Assembly (NCBI RefSeq): GCF_000499845.2
Contig: NC_023759.2
Coordinates: 44,982,672 to 45,046,671, forward strand
Direction of reading: 5' to 3'
From: Phaseolus vulgaris
Taxonomy: Eukaryota > Streptophyta > Magnoliopsida > Fabales > Fabaceae
DNA length: 64,000 nt
The first letter of the stretch is position 1. Each line of letters starts with the position of its first letter. Positions 11,149 through 24,900 of this stretch are shown here, piece by piece. Both the position numbers and the translations under genes were made by a program. The notes below the pieces were generated by a model. The model was not told the DNA's origin, made no database searches, and worked only from the letters and a program-made list of their open reading frames with translations.

Positions 11149-14100
11149 TCAACTTTTGCTCCCAAAACCACGAGGAGCTGGCCTTCCGGATGTTGAGTCC
11201 ACAAATACACTCCTCGATTCCGATCTTTTCCTCCTCCTTGCAGTGCCAGGTGGAGCCTGATAACGGCAGAATGAAGAAACCACAAATCATCAAATGTTAT
11301 GTTTAAGAAGCATGCACAATTGTACATGCAAACACAAGCTCGAGATTTACAATTCTGTTCTGCATTTGTTCCACGTTTTTTCTGTACAAAGTTCCGTAGT
11401 AAATGACTTCACGACTTAAATGAAAATGGCATCAAGAGATTAGGATCATTTCACAATCATCTCACAGCATGGATTGCATGCATGTCAGTTGCACTTTTTA
11501 AGCATAACACGCCAAACATTTCACACCTATATTGAGCTAGAGAATGGACTGCTAAGGATACTTATAGATGAGGTTTTGAATACCTAGTATTATTTTACAC
11601 AAACTAGCTCAGTTAATTCAAAAATTAAATAAAGTAACTTGAAATTTTTTAATCTCATATAAATAGAAAATGAAATCACCTTTTCATCCGCTTTAAGTGC
11701 TTCCTCAAGATTACTAAGTGTTGGAAGTGATCCACTTTGCATTACACCCATCAGGTTCTTCATACGAACACGCATTTGGAAAAGCTGAGCTACAAGTTGG
11801 CTTACCTGATATATTCATTCCTCTATGTTAGGAAGTATAGCCATGGTAAATAGACCGCAGCTTCTAATGCAACAAGTTAAATTTGAAAGAAAAATCATTC
11901 TACATACCTGCTGCTCTGTTTTCCCTGAATCCAGAGCAACTCTTTTCCTCCTGACAGGGGACTCTGCCAACAGTTCCGGCTTTTCCCTCTCCTCTGGAAA
12001 TAATCAAGAAAGGTTGGTTTTGATCCAGGTTTGACAAATCATAGGGTAAAATAACAGTCAATTCTCCTTACAATAAAAAAAAGCATAAAATTAACACTTT
12101 TATGATTTCATAACCAAGGGAATTTGGGCCCTCGGGTGTTTCTGTCAATTTTGCTACGAGTTATATGTAATGATCATTTGCACGTTGAAGATGTGCTTAC
12201 CCGTAGCACATAATAAGTACTCAATGCATATATTATAAAAAAGAAGCAGAAGAATATGCCAAATAATACCACCATTGAAACCAATACATGTAAAAAAACC
12301 GTGACTTTCAAGCCATAACATGGAAAACAACAATTGACTAAATGTCTGGGGGAGAATGGATGGAGTATCAGCAACTGAGCGTAAAAAATACAGAAAACAA
12401 TCACTGCTGAAAGATAATTGAACTGGTTGCAAAAGCGAGAGTAATTGATCAAAGGACATAAGGCAGCCAGGTAATGCAAGTCATCAACATATACTGCATG
12501 TTTCCTCTATCATTGCTAATTACTAAAGATGTTCCCAGGTCAAGAAAAAATTTACTTAGATAAAGATGGTATGGGCAATTTAATTTATCAATTGGTCAGT
12601 AGAAAGAAAGGACCTGGGGTCATTGCTTCTATCATTGCTTCCATATTCTGCAAATTCTTCTCTGCATCTCTAATCTGAGAAGGAGTAACCTGCATCCATG
12701 TAGATATTATATAAGCTTTATAGCCTTTACTGAATTAACACCACAAATATCAAGAATAATATGCAAATTATAGCAATGCTCAATTCAAGGTTCATAAACC
12801 GAAATTGGGAGATAGCGGTCAGATAATTCCCTCCATCATTTGCAATTGCCATGGGGCATAACATACATAAAACTGTCATAAATATAATATTTAGTGCAAT
12901 TCATGTGCAGGATCTCATACCTTCCCCATACCAGGAATCATTCCAATGACTCGAGATACAGAACCCATTTTGGCAACAGTACGTGTTTGCTTTAGAAAAT
13001 CGTTGAAGTCAAACTTTGCACTCATGATCTTATTTTGCAGTTCTTCAGCATCTTCTTTACGCATCTACAACAAATGTGGTTAACAATTCATATTGAATAC
13101 TTTTGTTTTGTGGCAATAAAACAAAAATATAGTGAGACTTACAACTTCTTGTGCCTTCTCAACAAAAGAAAGAACATCTCCCATTCCAAGTATACGTCCT
13201 GCCATCCTATCAGGGTAGAAAGGTTCAAGATCCTCCATGCGTTCCCCCCGTCCTACTAGTTTAATTGGCTTTCCAGATACCTGTCATCATTGAACTATCC
13301 AAGTAAACAAAATATATGAGAGAAGGAAAGAGATTCAGAATGGTAGGTTATATTAATCAGTTCACAGTTCCGAATGCGCTTATTTCTTTGCACCCTGTTT
13401 TCTTCATCCGAAATGTATGTGATGTCACTTCAAAAAATCAATTAAAAGAAAAATCTCCCATAATTGAGGGCATACCAACTTCCATACATTCACAAATTAA
13501 ATGACGCATAAGTAGTATATTTTGGCTTAGAAATCCAGGAGTCGTATAAATCAGGTTTAGATATATGCCACTCATTCCAAATTCCAAATCATGTTAATGG
13601 ACGAGATTGCAAATGCAGATCCTCCAATAAATCAAGAGTAATCAGTACTATATACGGGGTCCTAAGTCTATTTCTATGAGAAAATCTGCAACATTTCCCG
13701 AGGTACATACATTCACTAGATGAGAGCAAGGATGCAGCGTACACAACACAACACTTGTTTAGCCTAGAAGAGTTCGTCAACATTTCATTTTCAGGCTATT
13801 ATGTTCTTGAATTGAAATACATTACAGGGAGGGACCTATTATGTTAATACTTACCAGGATATAAAAAAAAAACTGTTTTGTGTTATTTCAGAGACAACGT
13901 AAAAGTTGGGAGGTTGAGCCATCTAAGAGAAATAGATTAGTTGGGTGTTTGGAAGAGCTTACTTGGGCTTATGGAAGTGGCTTATGAACTTTCCATAAAC
14001 CTTTTTTACTCTATTTCAATAACCTACCATGAAAAGCTTATCAAAATAAGCCCCAAGCTTAGGAATAAACTCTCATTTGACAAAATATTTTTGAATAAAT

Positions 14101-17100
14101 GCTTAATTAATTTGCCCAAATGTGGCCCAGGCCTTTCACTGTCTGAAAGGAAAAAGCTATCTTTAAAGGGAGAACTCCCCAAGTCTTACAAAAAGTATTT
14201 TGGTCATATTAGTTGATGTAAGATCTTAACACAACCTTCATCCAAGGACAACATTTGGAGCATGAAGTTTGACATTTACAAGTAACCCAAAATTAGGATT
14301 GGATATACATATACTTAAAACCAAAGCTATCTTAAGGAGTACTTCAGCCATACTCCAAGCTGACGTGGGATCTTAACCCAACCTTCATCCGAGGAACAAA
14401 CATTTAGAGTATGGAGTTTGCCAGGCTAAACATCTATTAGAGACCCAAAATTAGGATAGGACACACTTTGATACTTAACCCAAAGGATTGCCAAAAAGTA
14501 CTTTTAGATATATTCCTAGCCAATATCGGATTTTAACTTTAACACCATCGAATGGGGTTGTTTCTGATCTCTAGCCTTCTTTCAGTGCAATTGACAAACA
14601 CATCACACAAAGAAGAAAAGCTAAGATGGTAGGATTTCCTTCCCTCAAGCATCAATTATTCACATTTGTAAATTAAGGGAACCAACTTTGAAGAGTTTGT
14701 AATAATAGAAATTATGGTATAGAATGGTAAACGTTTCAGCAAAGTTTGAAAATAAAAATAGAAAATAAAAACATTTTACAAAAGCTAAGATAAAGGCAGG
14801 CAAACCTCTTTGACACTCAAAGCTGCTCCACCTCTTGAATCACCATCAAGCTTTGTCAAGATGGCACCTGTTATTCCAATCTCAAGATTGAAAGTAGTCA
14901 CTAATGCTGTATAACAAAAATAGTAGCGTCAGAATTTGGAATGGATATAATGTTGGAGTATAATAATTAATAATCTACACAAGGCACAAGATTACCGCAA
15001 AGCCAAAAGAAACAGATCAGTAAATGATAATCGTTAATTATTAACCATTTCATAATATAAATGATTTTTTTTTCATTGGACTATTTAAAGAAAAAATTCA
15101 TTTCATGTAAAGCAGTACAAATACACTTCTGAATACCTGCAGCTTCTTGCCCAGTCATTGCATCGACAACTAGCAACACTTCTGTTGGATTCAATGCCCT
15201 TTTCACTTCTTTTAACTCATCCATCATTGTCTTGTCAATCTGTCCAATAAGAAATACAACCGTAATCAATAGAATACAAATGATTCAAGAATAAACAGAA
15301 ATGAAATAATTATTTGTTATAACATTTCCAATCCCATAGAGAATCACCTGCAGTCTACCGGCAGTATCAACAATAACAACATCAATTTTCTTCTTTTTTG
15401 CCTCCTCTAAGCCTTGTTTGGCAATTTCTGAAGGTTTAACATCTGTACCTGCTGCATAGACAGGCACATCTACCTGATACAAGCTACAACTAATTATAAA
15501 TATGACTACATATAAATATGAGATAATAAAATAATATTAATTAGATCTCTGATGTCTGATTCAATTGGTTAAAAAAATCTATATTTTAAGATCCTAATAT
15601 AGATCAGTAAATACACTGAAAATGCCTGGGAGGCGAAAATATAGCTAGATTACCAAAACACTGCCTAACAACACAAGCATAACAGCCCATAAAACACATC
15701 ACTTCCACTACAATACACTTTCTTCATCAGTTTTGTGGTAGTAGCAACACAGAATCTTATGTCTCCATACAAAAGTTTCAATTGAAACTTTAAAATGACA
15801 TTGATGCCAATATTTAAAGGATGCATATTTCTCAAATAATTGCAACGGATCAACTTCAAGGCAATAAAATTCCAGTACCTGTTTTCCCAAAATAGAAAGC
15901 TGGTCAATAGCAGCAGGTCTGTATACATCACCAGCAACTAGCATGCAACTTTTTCCCTGAGATAAAATTATCACGATTAGCTTTAAATTTTCAGTAAGGT
16001 GCACGAACTACATACAGACTACAAGGAAGGAGGTAGAATAAGTGGGGGAAAAAGCACCTGTTTCTTGAAATAATTTGCCAACTTTGCACAAACGGTGGTC
16101 TTCCCAACTCCCTGGAGTCCAGCCAATAAAATGACAGTGGGCCCAGATTTGGCAAAAGCCAGTTCAGAAACCTCTCCACCCATCAATTGTACAAGTTCAT
16201 CATGTACAATCTGCAAAACCAAATTATCAGCACAACACCCATTTCATTCTTATATAGATATTCAGTACTCAGACAAAAATAGATCAATATCTCATACAAA
16301 TCTCATCTTTACTGCATGTGAAATATGCACATATTATATCAAGACAAACCAAAATATACATATACAGGAAATAGTACAATAGTGCTATAATGCAATAGTC
16401 ATATGGTGCATTCCATGCCACAAACTCCAACTGCACTTTGACAACCCCCACCCAACAAAAAAGAAAAAGGAGATATAATCAGTTGAATTGAGATGCAAAG
16501 TTCAGATTTTTCAAATGAACCTTTGCAACCAAACACACATTGGAGTCTAAAAACTTCTTGTGGAGCTGAAATTGAAATTTATTGCACAAACGGAAGCAGT
16601 TGAAGAAAATGGTGGATTTACTCCTTAGAATTTCCCATGGTGATTTAAAGGTGATAGAAATGCTAGCAGGGTAAGTTTTCAGACACAACAACAAAGAATA
16701 CCTTGTGAAGTTGTGAGAAGTGTGGAACTGAATGATTTTACCTTAACCAATTGCTGATCCGGTCTCACCCCTCGAATGACACCAACACCCACAGCCTGAT
16801 CACTGACAGACTGCACAAACCTTCTAACAACAGGAAGACTAACCTGCCAACACAACACGCATCTACTCAAGGCCCTGTTTGTTTACCACCTTCAAAAACA
16901 GCTTCCTAGAATTCGAGACAACTCAAAAAACATGTTAAAAAGGCAACTTACATCCGCTTCTAGAAGAGCTCTCCTAATATCTCGCATAGGCTCCACAATG
17001 TTCTCTTTAGACAAAACCTCTACAAACATAAACAAACATCCAAATCAGCTCAATAACAATCTAAACAATGTAATAGTCGCTAATTCTTTTGAAATTTGGA

Positions 17101-17463
17101 AAACCTTCTCCTTTGAGTTTGTTCCATGCAGTCTCAAGGCCACTCGTCAATTGGCCGAACATTTCAGCCCTCACCACTACTCCGCGCGAGTCCCTTCTCA
17201 CGGCCACACTCTTAGAGTTCGAGTTCACCCAACCCCATACCTCTTTCTGCCACACAATCCAAATTAATTAGTTAATTATCACTGAACGTGTTTGCGTTAA
17301 ACAGTAAGCAACATACCGCGAACCAGTTTCTGGAAGATAAGGAAGCGTTGGTGGAAGGAGGAGAAAGCTTGACTGATTTGGCAGAAGAAGAACGCAGGGT
17401 TCTGTTGTGAGAGAAAGAAAGGGAAAGTGTGGAGAAATGGCGGGAACCTGCTACTGCCTCCAT
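11149..17463 (-). CDS. cpSRP54: chloroplast signal recognition particle 54 kDa protein (cpSRP54)
   Basis: Stromal SRP GTPase. It binds cpSRP43 to deliver light-harvesting proteins to the thylakoid, and it also acts co-translationally on plastid-encoded membrane proteins. Fifteen exons (17463-17317, 17246-17105, 17019-16952, 16843-16742, 16210-16058, 15956-15879, 15473-15348, 15239-15137, 14906-14806, 13280-13143, 13064-12921, 12689-12614, 11993-11908, 11805-11680, 11256-11149) splice to 1698 nt, 565 aa; the Arabidopsis protein is 564. Residues 1-75 are a Ser/Arg-rich transit peptide. The N domain follows RAEMFGQL. The G domain has P-loop GLQGVGKTT (about 183-191), DVYRPAA, DTAGR and TKLDGD. 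The M domain (about 386-530) is Met-rich. The last exon holds the cpSRP43-binding basic motif ARRRKR. All junctions keep frame; no defect is seen. The start at 17463 was chosen because MEAVAG opens the transit peptide. Confidence 0.97.
13935..14110. mobile_element. MITE-like insertion in cpSRP54 intron
   Basis: AGCTTACTTGGGCTTATGGAAGTGGCTTATG is mirrored further on by CCATGAAAAGCTTATCA and AATAAGCCCCAAGCTT, forming interspersed inverted copies of a CTTATG/CATAAG core. This matches the look of abundant short non-autonomous elements in legumes. Precise ends and target duplication could not be fixed by eye. Confidence 0.4.
14213..14570. repeat. three degenerate direct repeats (period about 147-160 bp) in cpSRP54 intron
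   Basis: Copies begin near 14213 (TGATGTAAGATCTTAAC), 14361 (TGACGTGGGATCTTAAC) and 14521 (CAATATCGGATTTTAAC). Each of the first two continues with CAACCTTCATCC.AGGA.CAA and ACCCAAAATTAGGAT at matching offsets. Divergence is substantial, especially in the third copy. Confidence 0.7.
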
Positions 17464-17546
17464 GTCTTCTTCTCTGCTGAACCTCTCAAGCTTCCTTTCT
17501 ATCTGTGTTATCCACAGCCACAGCTCAAAACTGTGACAACGTGGCA

Positions 17547-18410
17547 TACACCGTGTTTCATCGTTTTTACATTTTTTTTAATATCTATTTATGATCAATA
17601 ATTAAAAAATATGACTCGTCAATTTTAATGCATTTTATAATCACTTTGTTATTTAAAAAAATATTTTTTAAAGATATCTGAAAAATAATCAGAACTGGGT
17701 TTTAGTCATAGTTACGTTATTAGTGATCATACATTATATACCGATTTGAGATTTTTATTTTATTTTTTGTATCTTCTTATTACACTGTATTACTTATTTT
17801 GTTAAATTTGTTTTGAAAAATTATTTAAAAATCAATTAAATAAAGTATAGAGTTTTGAAGATGAAAATAAGAATTTTTGTCTAATAATTATTCAAATTTT
17901 ATATGAAGAAACTGAAAACGAAAAAAATCATTCCATCATGATTTCTTATGGATTCCGAACATAATTACGATTTACTAATAAAAAAACCTTTCTTAGCTGC
18001 TGACCACTGTTATTCAAGATGTAGCTTATGCGATTACAAGTACATTTTTCACATCTGCTTCTTTTAGTAAATCGTTGAAGTGTTTTTTTTTAGCTACAGA
18101 ATAATAACACATCAAATTGCAACATTCCATTTTTTTACACGTTCTGGATTTTTAACGCAGAACCAACAAAAGGTTAGTTTTGTCTGATACAATTCCATCA
18201 TTTTCTTCTACTTCTTTTCTTTTCTTTTCACTGCTGCGCTTGGAAGAATATTCACCATAGATTGAAATAGCAGTCTATTTCTGTATCAGTTCATCATGTT
18301 TCATATGTTCAAACCATTTCTCTCTTCCTTAAATATCCAAACAGAAATACATAGGCTTATTCATACAAAAAAATGTGTTGAACACAGCATACAGAAAACT
18401 TTGAATTCGT
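17547..18410. other. AT-rich spacer: cpSRP54 promoter side and ROP GAP 3' side
   Basis: No coding region is recognised. The cpSRP54 promoter should lie in 17470-17700 on the minus strand; I see no clear TATA box at a convincing distance. Confidence 0.4.
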
Positions 18411-18794
18411 TAAATTCTATACTTGAGCAACGGAAAGAAAAACGTTAGGGAAGTGTGCATGGTTAATGACAGAATAAAAAAACATGGTTAAAAAGCTCAC
18501 GGAAGAAACAATAACAGAAAAACACATCAGCAAACTAGTAGTAGTAGTAGTGAGCATTTCCAAACGTGGAAACACAAATAGAGATCTCCCCTTCACACCT
18601 TGTCCTTTCCCTTGCTTTTCCTTCTCCATGTTGGGGCCTTCACAACATGGATGCACTGCATTGTGACATCAGCTATTATGCAACTCACAAGTAGTCCATA
18701 TTTACTGAACTAACAATTGCAGAACATTATGGGAGTATCACTTTTCTTCTGTCATCCTGTCCCTCAGGCAGCAAGATAAAAGGATGAGAACCTT

Positions 18795-21700
18795 TCAACG
18801 CCAAGCTTCAGCCAACTCCGTTCTTGAATTTATACGCCCAATAATGGCGGTTCCGCGGTTCTTCTCTGCAGCTCCTGCTACCGGAAGCTCAATCACCTTA
18901 TTGGAACATTTGTCTATATCATAAGTACTCAACTGAAGGCTTTTGCTCCTGCAAAATTTTGCTTGATCCCCCTTTGTCTGCCCAGTAGTGAGGCCATAGT
19001 CTTGAAGCCCAATTGCCAAAGAGCAAATTTGAGACACAAGATTGCAAGGACAACTGCCAACCAACAACCTATTTCCACTAGAAATAAGATTTTCAGTAGA
19101 TGTTGGCAACCTTTTGGATTCAGTTTCACAGCCATCTTCTATAAGATGACTAGGGCTTTGTTGAAACGGCTCTGCAGCGACAAATAATGCATCTTCATCT
19201 TCGTCACTACAATCATTTCCACTTTCACTGCCATCCTTGTGTAGCATTTCTGAATTGCTATGGTGTCCATCATCGTCAAAAGAATTAAGGTTTCGACCAG
19301 GATTTGATTTTACAATAGACTCCTCCCTTTCCTTAAGTGTCTTTACGACCAGTGTCTTCAGAAAATTCATGACTTGTACGGCATACATCAAAGCAGTCAA
19401 AGGATCCGCCATCTGTAGTAGACATGCAAGACAGATATACTGTTATTGCAATGTAGACTAATCGTAAATATTACAATTTTGTACAGCATACTAGAAACAA
19501 GACTAAAGGAGCAAAAACACACAAACCAGAGTCAAGAAGAAATGCAACTGATGCAACATAAATCAACCATAACCTTTATCCAAGACAATGATTTTACATG
19601 GCAAACCGAAAGATTTTAGGAGTGCAAGAAACACTGCCAAATTTATGTGGTACTAAAGTGAATTTTTTTCTGGATATTCACAAGAATTAAAAGGATAGTT
19701 TTCCAGTTTTACACGCACTTCTCTGGCCCTCTAGTGAAGAGTACTCACTCTGACCCTATCAGATAGTCTCTGAAGAAAATAAAATCTCAAAACTATAATT
19801 ATGAAGAAAAGGAAAATGATTACAGTGGTGATCAATCTACAGACTCAACATAATAGGCTAACCTTATTCTAGATTGGAATAAGATAATCCAACATACCAT
19901 AAATTCCCGTAATAACTAATAGAATCAAACCCAAAGCCTCAATTTCAAAATTAAAATCCTAAAACTACTGGCCATTTTACATCGACATGTTTTCCCAGAT
20001 CTTCAAAAATCGCCAGAACACCAGTTAAGGGTGAGAAAACCAAAAGGCAATAGTGTAAATCTTTTTTCACCAGTTTGAAGACAATTGAGCTAACTTTACT
20101 ACACATACAAAAAGATATCATCATAATATGTCAAAACGTTTGCTCCACTCATCAAGTTATATCCAATAAGATGGGGTTGACTTGTATTGTAAAAATTCAA
20201 TAACAAATAACGGGGCTAAGAACAGAACTGTAAACTACATTTATAGTAGAAAATGATCTGGTCTTACTTGGGTCATGTTTGGTGCAAAAACCATTGCAAC
20301 ATTACGTGCATTCATCTTGTTCAAGTTTTCCATTTGAGCAACATCTGCCATTAAGTTTATTGCCCAATCTAGCAAAGCAGCTTCTGTTGGAGGAAGAAGC
20401 CTCACAAGCTGAGCACATTCTTCTTCTGACTGGGATTGCATCACCTGCTCAGGTGAGAGAGGGTCCAATACCCCAGTAGGTAGTTCTCTGAACCAAGCCT
20501 GTAAAGGAACACAAGCTCATCAAAATTAATGAAATAATGTCCTTAATACGTTTCCTTGATTACTTGGTTTTCTCTTGAATGCATTCACCACTCTACCCGG
20601 TCGTTAAAAAAAGGAAAACAATTAACATTAGCATATTATTAAATTCACCTAGACAACTTTCAAATAGAAGTCCAGACCAAAATCCAACAAATCTAGACCC
20701 CAATTCCAAATAAATCTAAAAAATAATTAGGGAAAATAGTAATACCTTTATGAGACCTGCCAAGCAATGCACATCAATGCCATCAGGTACAACTCCTCTG
20801 TTTAATTGTTCCCTCACAAACTCCTCTTGACCATTTTCAGCATTGATTCTGAAGATTCCTTCAGCCTGGATGTATAAATTTAATTTCAAGATTCAAGTCT
20901 AATTAAAATTAAACAACAAAATATACAAAATGGTTTCTGGTAAAATTACAAGCAAAACATGGTAAAAATAATGTGGAAATTGGTCATCCAATTACTCATA
21001 TTACAGTTAAAGAAGAATATTTCTTCAAAACACCTTTACATTCTCAACAAGGTAAGGAAGGACTAGGAGCTAGGATAAATACCTGCAGGCCTCCTTGTGC
21101 ATACAAATGTCTTTGCATTAACAGCAGTATTGTAGGTACACTATTTCCTCTGGCGTCAAAAGAAAGCTGCATAGATTCTGTTGAAACTCCAAAAACATTT
21201 GCGCTGCGGATAGTAAATAAAAATATATCAACGTTCAGGGAATAATAGAATTAAGGGGACCTTCACTGGACTGGACACATAATGAGTCAGGTATAGGACA
21301 AGATCGCTAAAAAGTAGTTAACCAAATAACTAGGTTGCATACACTAAGCACAAATTGGGCATTGCGTACTTGTGTCTCAACAATGGCAACCCCTTGACTG
21401 AAATGTGAAAATAACATCGCCAGGGTTTATCATTACTTGCCGTGTCAGTAGCAAGAAATAATCATTTGTCTATGAACAAACAAGGAAATAGAATGCATGT
21501 ATGACATAATCAGCAAAGATAAGATGCAAGAATGAACCAAATCCACTTCAGAAAACTAATTTGCAAGACATACAAGTTGCACTTTACCAGTATGACATTA
21601 ACTACAAATTATATATGGATAACATGACAGGAAACCACTGACTGAAAAATAAAATTACAATTATATGTCATAGAGAGCCTTCGATTGTATCTAACATTCA

Positions 21701-22518
21701 AATCTTTTGAAGAGTAAGAGCAGAGGAAAACTAAATCATGTGGGCAGAGACTAGATATTGGAAAATAGAAAAAGGTCAAAGGAATGCCTATCCATGTCTA
21801 AGCAATGATACAACCACAATCATCACATTATAACTTTAAAAAACTCAATATGGAAACATAAACCTGTAAACTCCATTACATCAGTTAGGAACCTGATACC
21901 AATTTTAAACTTCTATACCACACAAGTTCAATTAATAAGACTCTAGCCATGAAACAAAAAAGTGAGACCATTAACAAAGATTTCTAACAAAACACCCTTT
22001 TCAGAACCCAGCCTCTCAGAAAATGCACCAATCCAATGACAAAAAAATTCTAAGAAAGATTAAATTTTGAAGAAACCCCAAGTTTCCTTGAGAACATACC
22101 TAGCACTGGGGGACCTCCTGGGAACTTCGGGTTCAAACTCAACAGGCAAACCAAGAAAACCATGGAAGCGATCGAAGGTGACATGAGCCACGTGTCTCAC
22201 ATTGGAAGGCCACCCAATCTCCATGGAAGAAGAAGAAGAAGAAGATGACGATGAGGAAGCTGTAGTGCTGCACCCAATCAGAGACTTCCGAAACGTAGCT
22301 ATCAAAAGGGTCAAAATGGAAAGCTGATCCCTTTCTCTTTCCCTTTTTCTCTCTTCTTCTTCTTCTTCCTCTTCTTCAGCTTCCAAATCCAAAGGGGACT
22401 CTGGCAGCACCACTTCTTCCACAGTGGGAGCGTTAATAAGCGAACTTGGGTGCGACCCATCATTGGGTGTGAGACCACCACAGCTTGACGATGAAGGCAA
22501 CTGAAGCACTTCCGTCAT
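18795..22518 (-). CDS. ROP GTPase-activating protein with CRIB and RhoGAP domains
   Basis: Switches off plant ROP (Rho) GTPases at the plasma membrane by stimulating GTP hydrolysis. Five exons, 22518-22100, 21203-21083, 20865-20746, 20498-20268 and 19412-18795, join in frame to 502 aa. The N-terminus has a Glu-rich run and, after LTLLIATFRKSLIGC, a poly-Ser run, then the CRIB motif EIGWPSNVRHVAHVTFDRF (about 99-117). The RhoGAP domain covers about 140-300: FGVSTESMQLSF, the arginine finger in AEGIFRIN (Arg about 186), AWFRELPTGVLDPL and NARNVAMVFAPNMTQ. The last exon (205 aa) is a Ser/Asp-rich tail of variable sequence. The domain order is that of the CRIB-RhoGAP family (ROPGAP1-5 in Arabidopsis). 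The start is the first Met of an open exon with no better upstream choice. Confidence 0.95.
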
Positions 22519-22870
22519 ATTTGATTCTTTCCCTTCCCACCAATTTTAATAACAATAACAATAATAATATATTAAATTATTATTTTGTTATTATTAGTAT
22601 TATTCCTCTCCTTCTAATTCCAAATTCCTCACCGAAAAAAGCCAAGATTTTGGTGGAGTAGAGTTTCCTTCAAGAAAAGGGTCTCGGAAGGTGAAACGTT
22701 ACCATCATTACTGTGCCTTCGGAGACGAATCATGTCATATAAGAAAGAAAAAGGAGGAAGATGCGGTTGTTGGAAATGGTTAGGGTGAACTGCAGATGAT
22801 GATGATGATGAGAAGAGAGAGAAAGAAATGTGCATAACATAATGTAAGAATTGTTGTTGTAATTATTATT
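22519..22870 (-). other. ROP GAP 5' leader and promoter region with simple repeats
   Basis: Upstream of the ATG the minus strand carries an AAT/AAC-rich run (about 22547-22605), a CT/TC-rich stretch and (ATC)n/(GAT)n at 22795-22811. Such CT- and trinucleotide-rich leaders are common in plant 5'UTRs. No TATA box is assigned. Confidence 0.4.
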
Positions 22871-24348
22871 TATTAATGTTTGTTCATCTTTTTGGTGGTG
22901 GCACTGGGAATGCTTTCCACCTCACACCTTCCCAATCTGGTACTCATATAATTCCACTCTTTGAGTCCTATCTAATTTTCTTTCTTCCCAGATTCACTTC
23001 CAAAGATCACACCTTTGACCCCACTTTTCCTCAACACCCTCTGGGTCTCACTTTATATACCATTCTTAATAACATCTTAATTACATTCACATATCTTAGA
23101 TACCATTTTTAGCAAACAGTTTATGTATATACAGTAATACACTTTTTACATTAACCATAAATTCCTATGCCTACAAATAATAACTAGTTTCTGCATTAAC
23201 TGGACCTGTTACTGTGATTTTCTATAGATAACATTGCTAAATTTTATAATAATTATTTACATTTTGTATTGATTGAGAGTAACCACTCATATCAGTATTA
23301 TTAAATATTTCTTTCAGTTAACAAAATTATAGACTTTTTTTTCAGGATTATAATTGCTATGATCTAACCTGATATAGTTTTTGGATAAGATCAAACACAA
23401 GTTATCTGTTACACAAATTATTTCCAGAGTAAAGGTTACCAAACTACTAGAACTGATATAACAGTTCATTTATTTAAATGTTGGATGATAAGTTTCTCTC
23501 AGTTTAAAGTTTCACCTCAAATAAAGTCTATATTTAATCTAATGTTTCAATGCCTATACTGTTAAGACAAAAAAACTTTAAATTTTTATTGGAAAACAAA
23601 AGTGGCATTGAATAAAGTTGTGTCCTAACGTATTGAAGATACTTAATTACATTTCTTAGCATGTCAGGTTTAGGCCAATTCTATGTGCAGCATTTTAGTT
23701 GGGTGAACTTATTGCAAGATTAATGCCAACTTCTTACAGCAGCAAAAATGAATGTTATGTTTTGACACAGGGCATGTAGGGTGGCGTGTAAGTATGCAAT
23801 GTACTATTAGTCTCTTAATTTGTGTGTCCATTTCATAGGGAAGAACAAGCATTACTCACACACACCAAACCAATCTAAAGTCCAAAATCCAAGATCATGA
23901 ATGAATCCATGATCACGACGTGTGAGAACAAGACATCAGAGGTGTACACTAACCATTCGCTAGACTCTTCACTGCCCTATCCATTTCTAACTTTTTCACT
24001 GAATTGTCACTGTTTTCTCATCTTGGAACCTACCATTTTTATTATTGTGCATGCTTTTTGGTTGGGGCCATATTTTACTGTGCATGTTTATGAAGCTCTG
24101 TAGGGTTAGTCTTACTAAAATCTACCTAAAACAGATTATGAAATGGTGGTGTTCAACATCCTCCCTGGTCCACATGCAACTCCACCATATAACATTATAG
24201 GTTAAATCAACTCACAAACTCTAATATTGTCTCCACATGTCCTTAACTTCGTTGTCTTTGTCTCGGAAAATTTAATGAAGATAAAATTTAGCCACATCTT
24301 CTAATAAGGACCTTTCAAACTCCGGAAAGGTGAATTAGTGTAGCTCTA

Positions 24349-24498
24349 GATTATAACTATTTTATGAGGAATAATACTATCACATTCTTAAGAGTCAAGA
24401 TTATAATCATCTTATGAGAAATAATACTATCACATTCTTAACACTAAAGATTATAATCATTATATGAAAAATAATACTATCACATTCTTAACAGTAAA
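24349..24498. repeat. three-copy tandem repeat with an exact 50-bp period
   Basis: TTATAA(C/T)..ATGA..AATAATACTATCACATTCTTA recurs at 24351, 24401 and 24451. The copies differ at only a few positions. Confidence 0.9.
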
Positions 24499-24585
24499 AT
24501 TGTAAATAGTAGTTATTTTTATGGGTGGAAAAGGATCATTTTTGTCCTACTGAGAGCACCTAGTGTCCTCTACAGTATAACATTC

Positions 24586-24830
24586 GATCTTAGAGTGCAT
24601 GCAAAAAGTACTTTGATGTCTAAGTCAGGATTCCGTATAAGATAGTTGAAAATAATAAATATTGTTTAATGATACATATCTTTTGTCTTGAGTGTAGTGT
24701 ATATTTATAGGATTATCGGTTATGGGTCTCCATTAGGATCATCTCGATGTTAAAGTAAGATTGTGTACCTTTAATGAAATTAATCACGTTGTACATAGTT
24801 AATCCTTTGTTCCTAAAAATTAGACTCAAT
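24586..24830. mobile_element. possible LTR-retrotransposon LTR remnant
   Basis: Segments such as TTTGATGTCTAAGTCAGGA, TATTTATAGGATTATCGG and GGTCTCCATTAGGATC followed by GATGTTAAAGTAAG have the texture of legume LTR 3' regions (leader-like TATTTATAGG plus transcription-end sequence). No TG..CA ends, primer-binding site or target duplication could be defined. Confidence 0.25.
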
Positions 24831-24900
24831 CATATTATTTGTAGGATATTCAATTTTATAACTGAGAAAATATTTAGTCACATTAGTGTTGTGTATGACA

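Larger units (their letters stand above)
13281..14805. other. cpSRP54 intron 9 (1.5 kb) with repeat insertions
   Basis: This is the longest intron of the gene. At 13935-14110 is a stretch of alternating AGCTTATGG / CCATAAAC / AAGCTTATCA motifs like legume MITEs built on AAGCTTATGA subrepeats. At about 14213-14570 three degenerate copies of a GATCTTAACNCAACCTTCATCC-containing unit follow at spacings of about 147 and 160 bp. No coding content was recognised. Confidence 0.6.

Noticed and set aside
12154..12479. Two overlapping 101-codon minus-strand frames rich in Phe and Leu
   Set aside because: They fall within cpSRP54 intron 12 and look like chance frames in T-rich intron sequence.
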